A stretch of 12,122 bases of DNA from an uncultured Lachnobacterium sp. GTDB lineage: Bacteria > Bacillota > Clostridia > Lachnospirales > Lachnospiraceae. Shown here piece by piece: positions 6,122 through 12,122 of this stretch. Location: positions 1-12,122 of the forward strand of contig URYB01000052.1 in assembly GCA_900552085.1 (NCBI GenBank), written 5' to 3'. Position 1 is the stretch's first letter; every line of letters starts with the position of its first letter. The position numbers and the translations under genes are program-made. The notes below the pieces were generated by a model. The model searched no databases and was not told where the DNA came from. It worked only from the letters and a program-made list of their open reading frames with translations.

Positions 6122-6589
6122 ATGGGATATATCATGGATTTGCGCAAGGTAGTCGGACATCGTCCTTTGATTATGACCTGCGCAGGCGTTCTTATTATTA
6201 ATGAAGAGAATCAAATCCTTTTACAGAAGAGAAAGGACAATGGACAGTGGGGATATCCGGGCGGTTCGCTTGAACTTGGTGACAGTTTTGAAAGCTGTGC
6301 GAAACGCGAGGTATTAGAAGAGACGGGACTGCACTGTCAGGAATTGATTCATTATATGAATGTTTCTGGTGAGAGCATGCATTATACATATCCGAATGGT
6401 GATGAAATTTATGCGGCAGAGAGCATTTATCTATGCCACAAATACACAGGAGAATTGTGTATGCAGGAAGATGAGGTTCTTGAACTTCGGTTCTTTGATT
6501 TGGATAATCTTCCGGAAAATATCACGCAAAACAACTTCCCGGCAATTGACCGTTTTCGGAGAGAAAACGAGAATTTACAGAGAGGATAG
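6122..6589 (+). CDS. Nudix hydrolase
   Basis: 155 residues. The start at 6122 is supported by GGTGGAAG (6108-6115); a second in-frame ATG at 6134 has a weaker site. A beta strand at 18-27 and the core 'QILLQKRKDNGQWGYPGGSLELGD' lead into the Nudix box: G48, five residues, D54, seven residues, R62-E63-V64, E66-E67, G69-L70. The first acidic position is Asp instead of the usual Glu; the REVxEExGL metal-binding part is intact. The family hydrolyses nucleoside diphosphates linked to another group. 'GQWGYPGG' occurs in enzymes labelled ADP-ribose pyrophosphatase or MutT-like, but the substrate cannot be read from the sequence. The C-terminal 'EVLELRFFDLDNLPE' is the usual end of the fold. It lies 5 bases upstream of the next gene, so the two are translationally close and probably one operon. 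Confidence 0.9.
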   Translation: MGYIMDLRKVVGHRPLIMTCAGVLIINEENQILLQKRKDNGQWGYPGGSLELGDSFESCAKREVLEETGLHCQELIHYMNVSGESMHYTYPNGDEIYAAESIYLCHKYTGELCMQEDEVLELRFFDLDNLPENITQNNFPAIDRFRRENENLQRG

Positions 6590-6594
6590 AAGAT

Positions 6595-7155
6595 ATGTAT
6601 TGTAAGAATTGTGGCAGTCAGATCGATGACAATGCCAATGTCTGCGGATATTGCGGAACACCTGTGCATACGCAAAATGGTTTTTCCGGCAACCAGCAGC
6701 AGAACAACACAGCTTCCGGACAGCAGGTGTATGGAGAACCGACTCCATCTTATAGTGGTTCAACACAAAATGCCAACTATCAGAATTTCGGTCAAAATAT
6801 GAATCAGGGATACAATGGACAGCAGTATCAGAATAATGGATATCCAAATCAAAACCAGGGGTATGGATATGGAACTCCGCAACCGTCGAATATGGATGGC
6901 GGATTGACAGGATTTGCGATTGCGTCTATGGTACTTGGAATTGTTGCGATTCTGATGATGTGCTGCGTATCATCTTTCTGGTTAAAAACGATTGTTGGCG
7001 TATTAGGACTGGTATTCGGAATCGTATCATTACAGAATAAGAATAACAGTGGAAAAGGAATGGCAATCGCGGGTATTGTATGCAGCGGTATAGCATTGGT
7101 AGTTTATGTTATAGGACTGGTGTTTGGAACAATCGCTCTTTCCACTTTATTTTAG
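6595..7155 (+). CDS. Zinc-ribbon membrane protein with N/Q/G/Y-rich linker (DUF4190-like)
   Basis: 186 residues; the GAGAGGATAG in front of the ATG overlaps the end of the Nudix gene. Residues 1-24 form a short zinc ribbon (C3, C6, C17, C20; 'MYCKNCGSQI'). Residues 25-100 are a low-complexity linker of Asn, Gln, Gly, Tyr and Ser, without charge. Residues 104-186 hold hydrophobic segments (about 105-124, 130-147 and 157-184) separated by a short polar loop 'QNKNNSGKG', in the style of DUF4190 membrane proteins ('GFAIASMVLGIV...GKGMAIAGIVCSGIALV'). The zinc ribbon is expected on the cytoplasmic side. This domain order is common in Clostridia, and the function is unknown. It may act as a membrane-bound sensor or scaffold, but nothing in the sequence proves that. 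The only terminator-like structure after it is an AT-rich hairpin at 7181-7207. Confidence 0.8.
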   Translation: MYCKNCGSQIDDNANVCGYCGTPVHTQNGFSGNQQQNNTASGQQVYGEPTPSYSGSTQNANYQNFGQNMNQGYNGQQYQNNGYPNQNQGYGYGTPQPSNMDGGLTGFAIASMVLGIVAILMMCCVSSFWLKTIVGVLGLVFGIVSLQNKNNSGKGMAIAGIVCSGIALVVYVIGLVFGTIALSTLF

Positions 7156-7180
7156 TAAAAGTCAAAGCACAGGAAATAGA

Positions 7181-7207
7181 TTTGGGTTATTCACGATATA
7201 ACCTAAA
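7181..7207 (+). other. AT-rich stem-loop between the zinc-ribbon gene and the ilvN promoter
   Basis: A 10-bp stem (7181-7190 with 7198-7207, one G-U pair) and a 7-base loop (tcacgat). There is no run of T after it, so it would be a weak terminator at best. It ends 20 bases before the ilvN -35 element and could equally be an operator. Confidence 0.4.
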
Positions 7208-7226
7208 GTTATAATAATTATAGTGC

Positions 7227-7255
7227 TTGACAAATATTGATTATGGTATTATTAT
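7227..7255 (+). promoter_or_regulatory. Strong sigma-A type promoter for ilvN-ilvC
   Basis: TTGACA (7227-7232), a 17-base spacer, and TATTAT (7250-7255). A second overlapping TATTAT at 7247 has a TGG in front. The predicted leader to ilvN is only about 27 bases, too short for a T-box or peptide attenuator, so control must come from a DNA-binding protein, from promoter strength, or from enzyme feedback. Confidence 0.75.
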
Positions 7256-7288
7256 CTAATAAACAAAAAGAAAGAAGTAGGTTTTCAA

Positions 7289-7789
7289 ATGAGAAAGCAG
7301 GCATTATCACTTTTAGTTGAAAACAATCCTGGTGTTACAAGCCGTATTTCCGGTTTGTTCAGCCGCAGAGGATATAATATTGACAGTTTTTCTTCCGGAG
7401 TTACTGCAGATCCGAAATATACAAGAATTACAATTGTTGCCAGTGGTGACGAATTGATTCTGGATCAGATTGAGAAGCAGCTTGAGAAACTGGAAGATGT
7501 ACTGGATATCAAGAAGCTGGAACCGGGGTTCTCAGTTACAAGAGAATTGATTCTGGTCAAGATTCGTGCAACAGATACGCAGCGTCAGCCAATCATGAAT
7601 GTGACGGAAATTTTCCATGGAAAGATCGTGGATGTTACACATGATTCTATGGTGATTGAATTAGTCGGTCATCAGGACAAGCTGGATGCGTTTTTGGATC
7701 TGCTTGACGGATATGAGATTCTGGAACTTGCAAGAACTGGAATCACAGGCTTAACAAGAGGTTCATCTGATGTTAAGTTTTTAGATTAA
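7289..7789 (+). CDS. ilvN: Acetolactate synthase small (regulatory) subunit
   Basis: 166 residues, the usual length for the IlvN/IlvH small subunit. The N-terminal ACT domain (about 4-75) carries 'VENNPGVTSRISGLFSRRGYNIDSF'. By comparison with E. coli IlvH, G15, S18 and N30 match positions where mutations (G14, S17, N29) relieve valine inhibition, so valine feedback should be intact. The C-terminal half ('RELILVKIRA...TEIFHGKIVDVT...GITGLTRG') is the second, ACT-like domain. The protein activates the catalytic subunit IlvB in the first common step of valine, leucine and isoleucine synthesis. IlvB is not adjacent, which is notable because ilvB commonly precedes ilvN. The gene is followed 48 bases later by ilvC in the same transcript. 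The ribosome binding site (GAAGTAGG) is moderate. Confidence 0.93.
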   Translation: MRKQALSLLVENNPGVTSRISGLFSRRGYNIDSFSSGVTADPKYTRITIVASGDELILDQIEKQLEKLEDVLDIKKLEPGFSVTRELILVKIRATDTQRQPIMNVTEIFHGKIVDVTHDSMVIELVGHQDKLDAFLDLLDGYEILELARTGITGLTRGSSDVKFLD

Positions 7790-7837
7790 GCTACTTATTA
7801 TTTTTATATAAGAGTATATATTTAGGAGGACAATAAA

Positions 7838-8863
7838 ATGTCAGAAGCAAGAATTTTCTATCAGGAAGATTGTAACCTTTCTTTACTGGAGGGAAAGACA
7901 ATCGCAATCATCGGCTATGGTAGCCAGGGACATGCACATGCATTAAACTTAAAGGAGAGCGGATGCAATGTCATTATCGGTCTCTATGAGGGCAGCAAGT
8001 CCTGGAAGAGAGCTGAAGAGCAGGGATTTAAAGTATATGTAGCAGCTGAAGCAGCTAAGCAGGCTGATATCATCATGATCCTTATCAATGATGAGTTACA
8101 GGCAGATATGTACAAGAAAGATATCGAGCCAAACCTTGAGCCAGGAAACATGTTAATGTTCGCTCATGGTTTCAATATCCATTTTGGATGCATCAAGCCA
8201 CCAAAGGATGTAGATGTTACAATGATCGCACCTAAGGCTCCAGGACATACAGTACGTTCTGAGTATCAGGCTGGCAAGGGAACTCCTTGTCTGGTAGCTG
8301 TAGAGCAGGATGCAACAGGTAAGGCTCTTGACCTTGCACTTGCATATGCATTAGGAATTGGTGGAGCAAGAGCTGGTGTTCTTGAGACAACATTCCGTAC
8401 AGAGACAGAGACTGACCTCTTCGGTGAGCAGGCAGTTCTTTGTGGTGGTGTTTGTGCACTTATGCAAGCTGGTTTCGAAACACTTTGCGAAGCTGGTTAT
8501 GATCCAAGAAACGCATACTTCGAGTGTATCCATGAGATGAAACTGATCGTAGACTTAATCTACCAGTCAGGTTTCGCAGGAATGAGATATTCTATCTCTA
8601 ACACAGCTGAGTATGGTGATTACATCACAGGACCTAAGATTGTTACTGAGGATACAAAGAAGGCTATGAAGAAAGTTCTTTCTGATATCCAGGATGGTAC
8701 ATTCGCAAAAGAGTTCTTACTGGATATGTCTCCAGCAGGACGTCAAGTTCACTTCAAGGCTATGAGAAAGCTTGCTTCTGAGCATCCATCAGAGAAGGTT
8801 GGTGCTGAAATCCGTAAGCTTTACAGCTGGAACAACGAGAGCGACAAGCTCATCAACAACTAA
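7838..8863 (+). CDS. ilvC: Ketol-acid reductoisomerase (class I)
   Basis: 341 residues with a strong AGGAGG at 7824-7829. The N-terminal Rossmann domain has GYGSQGHAHALNL (26-38). The catalytic His is in 'FAHGF' (H110). The Mg-binding knotted domain shows D193 and E197 (TDLFGEQ), E229 and E233 (FECIHE) and S254 (YSIS). The length fits class I enzymes. It converts acetolactate and acetohydroxybutyrate to the dihydroxy acids, the second step of branched-chain synthesis, using NAD(P)H and Mg. In the cofactor loop (GLYEGSKSW, 48-56) the position often occupied by Arg is Y50 and is followed by E51, while S53 and S55 are kept. This could change the NADPH/NADH preference. Codon choice is biased as in highly expressed genes. 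It is the last gene of the ilvNC transcript, closed by the terminator at 8873. Confidence 0.97.
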   Translation: MSEARIFYQEDCNLSLLEGKTIAIIGYGSQGHAHALNLKESGCNVIIGLYEGSKSWKRAEEQGFKVYVAAEAAKQADIIMILINDELQADMYKKDIEPNLEPGNMLMFAHGFNIHFGCIKPPKDVDVTMIAPKAPGHTVRSEYQAGKGTPCLVAVEQDATGKALDLALAYALGIGGARAGVLETTFRTETETDLFGEQAVLCGGVCALMQAGFETLCEAGYDPRNAYFECIHEMKLIVDLIYQSGFAGMRYSISNTAEYGDYITGPKIVTEDTKKAMKKVLSDIQDGTFAKEFLLDMSPAGRQVHFKAMRKLASEHPSEKVGAEIRKLYSWNNESDKLINN

Positions 8864-8872
8864 TCCGTACAT

Positions 8873-8906
8873 AAAAAGGCTTCGGCATTTTGCCGGAGCC
8901 TTTTTT
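8873..8906 (+). terminator. Intrinsic terminator of ilvNC
   Basis: A stem of 'aaaaaggcttcggca' (8873-8887) with 'tgccggagcctttttt' (8891-8906), one G-U pair and a 3-base loop, ending in six T. The A-run and T-run make it potentially active in both directions, but no convergent gene is present. Confidence 0.9.
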
Positions 8907-8957
8907 GCTTTTATTTCAATACATGGAATGGGTTTTACGGTTTGTTATGAAAATCAG

Positions 8958-8985
8958 TTGACAAAAAACGGAACTATGATAGAAT
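8958..8985 (+). promoter_or_regulatory. Promoter of the leuS T-box transcript
   Basis: TTGACA (8958-8963), a 16-base spacer and TAGAAT (8980-8985), with a TGA extension just before the -10. Transcription would start near 8992, just ahead of the T-box leader. Confidence 0.65.
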
Positions 8986-8991
8986 AAATCT

Positions 8992-9271
8992 GTTATTTGA
9001 TTCAATCTGAATAGACAATGCAAAGAAGAGGAATAGTAGGATTCAGTGTTTTTTCAGAGAGCTGCCGGCCGGTGTGAGGCAGTAAATTATGAATTTGAAC
9101 TCGCCTTGGAGCAGCCAGGCAGAAGACTTCGGCGGAAGTTGTGTAGGTTTGGACGGTTAATCTTCGATAAAAGATTATGAGTGCGTGTTTGTTTATAAAC
9201 AGATACGAAACAGAGTGGTACCACGGAGTAATAGTCTTCGTCTCTTAAATTATAGAGACGAAGATTTTTTG
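8992..9271 (+). ncRNA. Leucine T-box riboswitch leader of leuS
   Basis: The 5' region has AGTA (9034-9037) and the 'gagagctgcc' to 'ggtgtgaggcag' distal stem of Stem I (9062-9066 with 9078-9082). The specifier site reads GAA-CTC-GCC, with the Leu codon CUC at 9100-9102. The T-box sequence AGAGTGGTACCACGG is at 9212-9226. Its UGGU (9216-9219) would pair with an ACCA tRNA end, in line with the A discriminator of tRNA-Leu. The antiterminator pairs AGAG (9212-9215) with CTCT (9242-9245) and ACG (9223-9225) with CGT (9239-9241), bulging the UGGUACC. This competes with the terminator at 9235-9270. Known T-boxes allow read-through when uncharged tRNA binds, so leuS should rise on leucine limitation. 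This leader accounts for most of the 425-base gap between ilvC and leuS. Confidence 0.93.
9235..9270 (+). terminator. T-box regulated terminator in the leuS leader
   Basis: A perfect 11-bp stem (9235-9245 with 9254-9264), an 8-base loop and six T (9265-9270), ending 18 bases before the leuS ATG. Its 5' arm shares CGT and CTCT with the antiterminator. Confidence 0.92.
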
Positions 9272-9288
9272 ATTTAAAGGAGGAACAT

Positions 9289-11706
9289 ATGTCAGAAGTG
9301 TACAACCACAAAGTCGTGGAAAAAAAGTGGCAGAAAGTCTGGGATGATGAGAAGGCTTTTGCTGCAACAAATGATTATTCAAAACCAAAGTATTATGCAT
9401 TGGTTGAGTTCCCATATCCATCCGGACAGGGACTTCATGTAGGACATCCAAGACCATATACGGCATTGGATATCGTTGCCCGTAAGAGAAGAATGCAGGG
9501 ATACAATGTACTTTATCCAATGGGATGGGATGCATTTGGTCTGCCAACAGAAAACTACGCAATCAAGAATAAGATTCATCCAAAGATCGTAACAGAGAAC
9601 AATGTAAAACATTTCAAGAATCAGTTACATTCTCTTGGTTATTCTTTTGACTGGGATCGTGAGATTAACACAACCGATCCAAATTATTATAAATGGACAC
9701 AGCGGATTTTCCTGAAGCTGTTCAAAGCAGGTCTTGCTTATAAGAAAGAGATGCCGATCAACTGGTGTACTTCCTGCAAGGTTGGTCTTGCAAACGAGGA
9801 AGTTGTCAATGGTGTATGTGAGCGTTGTGGTGCTCCGGTTGTCCGCAAGGTAAAAAGCGAGTGGATGCTTAAGATCACAGAGTATGCAGACAAGCTGATC
9901 GAAGGTCTGAATGACGTTGATTATATCGAGCGTGTTAAGGTTTCACAGAAGAACTGGATTGGACGTTCTACCGGTGCGGAAGTTGATTTCCAGATCAAAG
10001 ATACGGAAGATAAGCTTCGCATTTATACAACAAGATGTGATACATTGTTTGGTGTAACTTATATGGTTGTATCTCCGGAACATCCATATCTGGACAAATA
10101 CAAAGACCAGATTAAGAACTGGGATGAGATTCTTGCATATCGTGAGCAGGCTTCCAGAAAGTCTGATTTCGAGCGTGCAGAGCTTGCAAAGGATAAAACT
10201 GGTGTTGCAATCGACGGACTGACTGCAATCAATCCGGTAAACGGTAAAGAAGTTCCAATCTGGGTATCAGATTATGTACTTATGAGCTATGGAACCGGTG
10301 CTATCATGGCCGTTCCTGCACATGATGAAAGAGACTGGGAGTTTGCAAAGAAATTCAATCTTCCAATTATTCAGGTCGTTGCAAAGAACGGAGAAGAAGT
10401 GGATGTCAATGAAGCTGCATTTACAGACGTTGCAACCGGCGTGCTTATTAACTCTGATTTCTTAAACGGACTGGAAGTTAAGGATGCCCAAGAGAAGATG
10501 ATTTCCTTCCTGGAAGAGAAAGGCATCGGTGAGGCAAAGACAAATTACAAATTAAGAGACTGGGTATTCTCACGTCAGCGTTACTGGGGCGAGCCAATCC
10601 CGATTGTACATTGTGACAAGTGTGGATTTGTCCCGATTGATGAGAGCGAACTTCCATTACTGCTTCCGGAAGTCGACAGCTACATGCCGACAGACAACGG
10701 TGAGTCACCGCTTGCAGCAATGACAGACTGGGTAAATACAACATGTCCATGCTGTGGTGGTCCTGCAAAGCGTGAGACAGATACCATGCCACAGTGGGCT
10801 GGATCTTCCTGGTATTTCTTAAGATATACAGATCCAAAGAACGACGAAGCACTTGCAAGTCCGGAGGCGTTAAAATACTGGCTTCCAGTAGACTGGTACA
10901 ATGGTGGAATGGAGCATACAACCCTTCACTTACTGTATTCTCGTTTCTGGCATAAATTCTTATATGATCAGGGTGTTGTTCCAACTCCGGAACCATACCA
11001 GAAGAGAACATCACACGGTATGATCCTTGGTGAAAACGGTGAGAAGATGTCCAAGTCCAGAGGAAATGTTGTCAATCCGGATGACATCGTAAACGAATAC
11101 GGTGCAGATACACTTCGTACGTATGAGATGTTCATTGGTGCATTTGATCTGGCTGCTTCCTGGTCTGAGGATGGAGTAAAGGGATGCCGCAGATTCCTCG
11201 ATCGTGTATGGAAGTTACAGGATCTTATGACAGAAGAAGAAGGATACTCAAAGGATCTTGAGACAAAGATGCATCAGACAATCAAGAAGGTCTCCAATGA
11301 TTTCGAGAATCTGAAGTACAATACTGCAATCGCTGCAATGATGGCAATCCTGAATGATTTCTACAAGAAGGGATCTATCACAAAGGGCGAACTTAAGACT
11401 CTGATTATCCTGCTCAATCCGGTTGCACCTCATATCACAGAGGAAATGTGGCAGGCAATTGGCTGCGAGGGCAGAGTATACCAGCAGACATGGCCGGAAT
11501 ATGATGAAGCAAAGACCGTTGAGTCTTCTGTAGAAATCGCAGTACAGATCAACGGAAAAGTAAAAGGAACACTTGGAATCCAGAAGGATGATCCGAAGGA
11601 TGAAGTTATTGCGAAAGCAAAAGAAGCAATCGCTGACAAGCTGACCGGAAATATTGTGAAAGAGATTTATGTTCCGGGAAGACTTGTAAATATTGTAATG
11701 AAATAA
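9289..11706 (+). CDS. leuS: Leucyl-tRNA synthetase
   Basis: 805 residues, the usual bacterial length, with AAAGGAGG (9276-9283) before the ATG. This class I synthetase has HVGH (50-53) as its HIGH motif and KMSKS (586-590, GEKMSKSRGN). A zinc knuckle lies at C160/C163/C177/C180, and a second CxxC-type site (C442/C445 and C486/C488/C489) is in the later insertion. The editing domain CP1 (about 225-415) holds the Thr-rich motif TTRCDTLFG (247-255; many LeuRS have Pro where C250 is) and 'AHDERDWEFA' (344-353) with the Asp that anchors the misacylated amino acid. The C-terminal 'QINGKVKG' and the final beta domain (about 745-805) are intact. It attaches leucine to tRNA-Leu in the cytosol. It is a single-gene transcript behind a leucine T-box and directly after the ilvNC operon. 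Terminator at 11722. Confidence 0.98.
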   Translation: MSEVYNHKVVEKKWQKVWDDEKAFAATNDYSKPKYYALVEFPYPSGQGLHVGHPRPYTALDIVARKRRMQGYNVLYPMGWDAFGLPTENYAIKNKIHPKIVTENNVKHFKNQLHSLGYSFDWDREINTTDPNYYKWTQRIFLKLFKAGLAYKKEMPINWCTSCKVGLANEEVVNGVCERCGAPVVRKVKSEWMLKITEYADKLIEGLNDVDYIERVKVSQKNWIGRSTGAEVDFQIKDTEDKLRIYTTRCDTLFGVTYMVVSPEHPYLDKYKDQIKNWDEILAYREQASRKSDFERAELAKDKTGVAIDGLTAINPVNGKEVPIWVSDYVLMSYGTGAIMAVPAHDERDWEFAKKFNLPIIQVVAKNGEEVDVNEAAFTDVATGVLINSDFLNGLEVKDAQEKMISFLEEKGIGEAKTNYKLRDWVFSRQRYWGEPIPIVHCDKCGFVPIDESELPLLLPEVDSYMPTDNGESPLAAMTDWVNTTCPCCGGPAKRETDTMPQWAGSSWYFLRYTDPKNDEALASPEALKYWLPVDWYNGGMEHTTLHLLYSRFWHKFLYDQGVVPTPEPYQKRTSHGMILGENGEKMSKSRGNVVNPDDIVNEYGADTLRTYEMFIGAFDLAASWSEDGVKGCRRFLDRVWKLQDLMTEEEGYSKDLETKMHQTIKKVSNDFENLKYNTAIAAMMAILNDFYKKGSITKGELKTLIILLNPVAPHITEEMWQAIGCEGRVYQQTWPEYDEAKTVESSVEIAVQINGKVKGTLGIQKDDPKDEVIAKAKEAIADKLTGNIVKEIYVPGRLVNIVMK

Positions 11707-11721
11707 CATAGTTATATGATT

Positions 11722-11755
11722 AGAACCCTGGAATTTATTCCGGGGTTCTTGTTTT
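11722..11755 (+). terminator. Intrinsic terminator of leuS
   Basis: Stem 11722-11733 with 11738-11749 (12 bp, one G-U pair), a 4-base loop, and an imperfect T-tract (tgtttt). Confidence 0.8.
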
Positions 11756-11815
11756 AGAAATCTGAAAAAAGGATAAACTATATATCATCAAAAGGTCTGG
11801 AGTGTGAATGAAGTC

Positions 11816-12122
11816 ATGAAATTGTCATCTTTGAAATATTTTTTTACATATGAAACCCAAATACCGGATGGCATTGGATTCAAATTGTTTGGAATGTGGC
11901 ATATTCTGTGTCTTTTGTTCTGTCTGGTTGTTACAGCAGTTGCTATATACATGTATCGGAAAGCAGAGGATCAAAAAAAGCGAAAAGTCGAGAAAATAAT
12001 CGCTTTGTCACTGGTTGGCTGGATGATTCTCCGGGCGATTTATATTGCAGTTATCGGGGAGGATTTCTTATATGAACTTCCATTTCATTTGTGTAGTATG
12101 ACAGGAATTTTATGCGGAATTC
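11816..12122 (+). CDS. YwaF/TIGR02206-type integral membrane protein, 3' end outside window
   Basis: The frame from the ATG at 11816 is open for 102 codons to the right edge, so the gene is partial. The visible protein starts MKLSSLKYFFTYETQIPDG. It has a hydrophobic segment at about 27-46 (MWHILCLLFCLVVTAVAIYM), a charged loop (YRKAEDQKKRKVEK), a second segment at about 62-80 and then 'YELPFHLCSMTGILCGI'. The LPxHLC motif after two membrane helices is characteristic of the YwaF (TIGR02206) family, multi-pass membrane proteins of unknown function. The start is uncertain. ATG 11816 has GGAG 13 bases upstream, which is long; an in-frame GTG at 11804 has AAAGG at 11791-11795 with better spacing and would add four residues. 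It lies after the leuS terminator, so it needs its own promoter, which I cannot place with confidence. Confidence 0.7.
   Translation, partial: MKLSSLKYFFTYETQIPDGIGFKLFGMWHILCLLFCLVVTAVAIYMYRKAEDQKKRKVEKIIALSLVGWMILRAIYIAVIGEDFLYELPFHLCSMTGILCGI

Noticed and set aside
7806..7820. Short TATATA inverted repeat between ilvN and ilvC
   Set aside because: An AT-only stem this short is expected by chance in such a spacer, and there is no T-run or conserved feature to support a role.
8772..8987. Small plus-strand open frame overlapping the end of ilvC and its terminator
   Set aside because: It runs through the terminator and the leuS promoter, has no ribosome binding site, and has no recognisable protein features.
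10478..11014. Long open frame on the minus strand inside leuS (178 codons)
   Set aside because: It lies wholly within a well-supported leuS gene, its protein is rich in His/Ser/Leu with no recognisable motif, and codon bias explains the absence of stops.
12117..12122. Window ends exactly with an EcoRI site (GAATTC)
   Set aside because: A six-base match at the edge can occur by chance, and nothing else suggests a cloning junction. The membrane protein frame runs through it.

Overview
The window looks like chromosomal DNA of a gut-type Clostridia (Bacillota), most likely Lachnospiraceae. The evidence is moderate-to-low GC, AGGAG-type ribosome binding sites, a leucine T-box in front of leuS, a topoisomerase III tail with repeated zinc ribbons, and the NifU-like/GGGtGRT gene pair seen in anaerobic Firmicutes. 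Every gene I accept is on the + strand. The genus is not resolved.

Layout. (1) 1-1942: the 3' end of a type IA topoisomerase gene (topB-like) with four C-terminal zinc-ribbon repeats, followed 24 bases later by a GlmU-like left-handed beta-helix protein. (2) 2092-3878: a two-gene operon of an IscU/NifU-like scaffold and the GGGtGRT protein, closed by a strong terminator. The function of this pair is not established as far as I know. (3) 3879-6121: an AT-rich accessory stretch with a small lipoprotein, an orphan barstar-like inhibitor and a Cys-rich protein I do not recognise. The lipoprotein gene is bracketed by two near-copies of one terminator-plus-promoter junction. (4) 6122-7155: a Nudix hydrolase and a zinc-ribbon membrane protein with an Asn/Gln/Gly/Tyr-rich linker. 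(5) 7227-8906: a strong sigma-A type promoter, ilvN (acetolactate synthase regulatory subunit), ilvC (ketol-acid reductoisomerase) and a terminator. (6) 8958-11755: promoter, leucine T-box leader with a CUC specifier, leuS and a terminator. (7) 11816-end: the start of a YwaF/TIGR02206-type membrane protein cut by the window edge.

How the parts relate. IlvN and IlvC act at the first two steps of branched-chain amino acid synthesis. LeuRS uses one end product, and its T-box senses uncharged leucyl-tRNA. The catalytic subunit IlvB and dehydratase IlvD are not in the window. The 4073-5967 stretch resembles an immunity-gene island without its toxins, but only the barstar-like gene gives direct family evidence for that.

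I found no CRISPR array, transposase, integrase, tRNA or rRNA gene. The best candidates for undescribed biology are the scaffold/GGGtGRT pair, the Cys-rich 5068-5967 gene, and the duplicated terminator-promoter junction.
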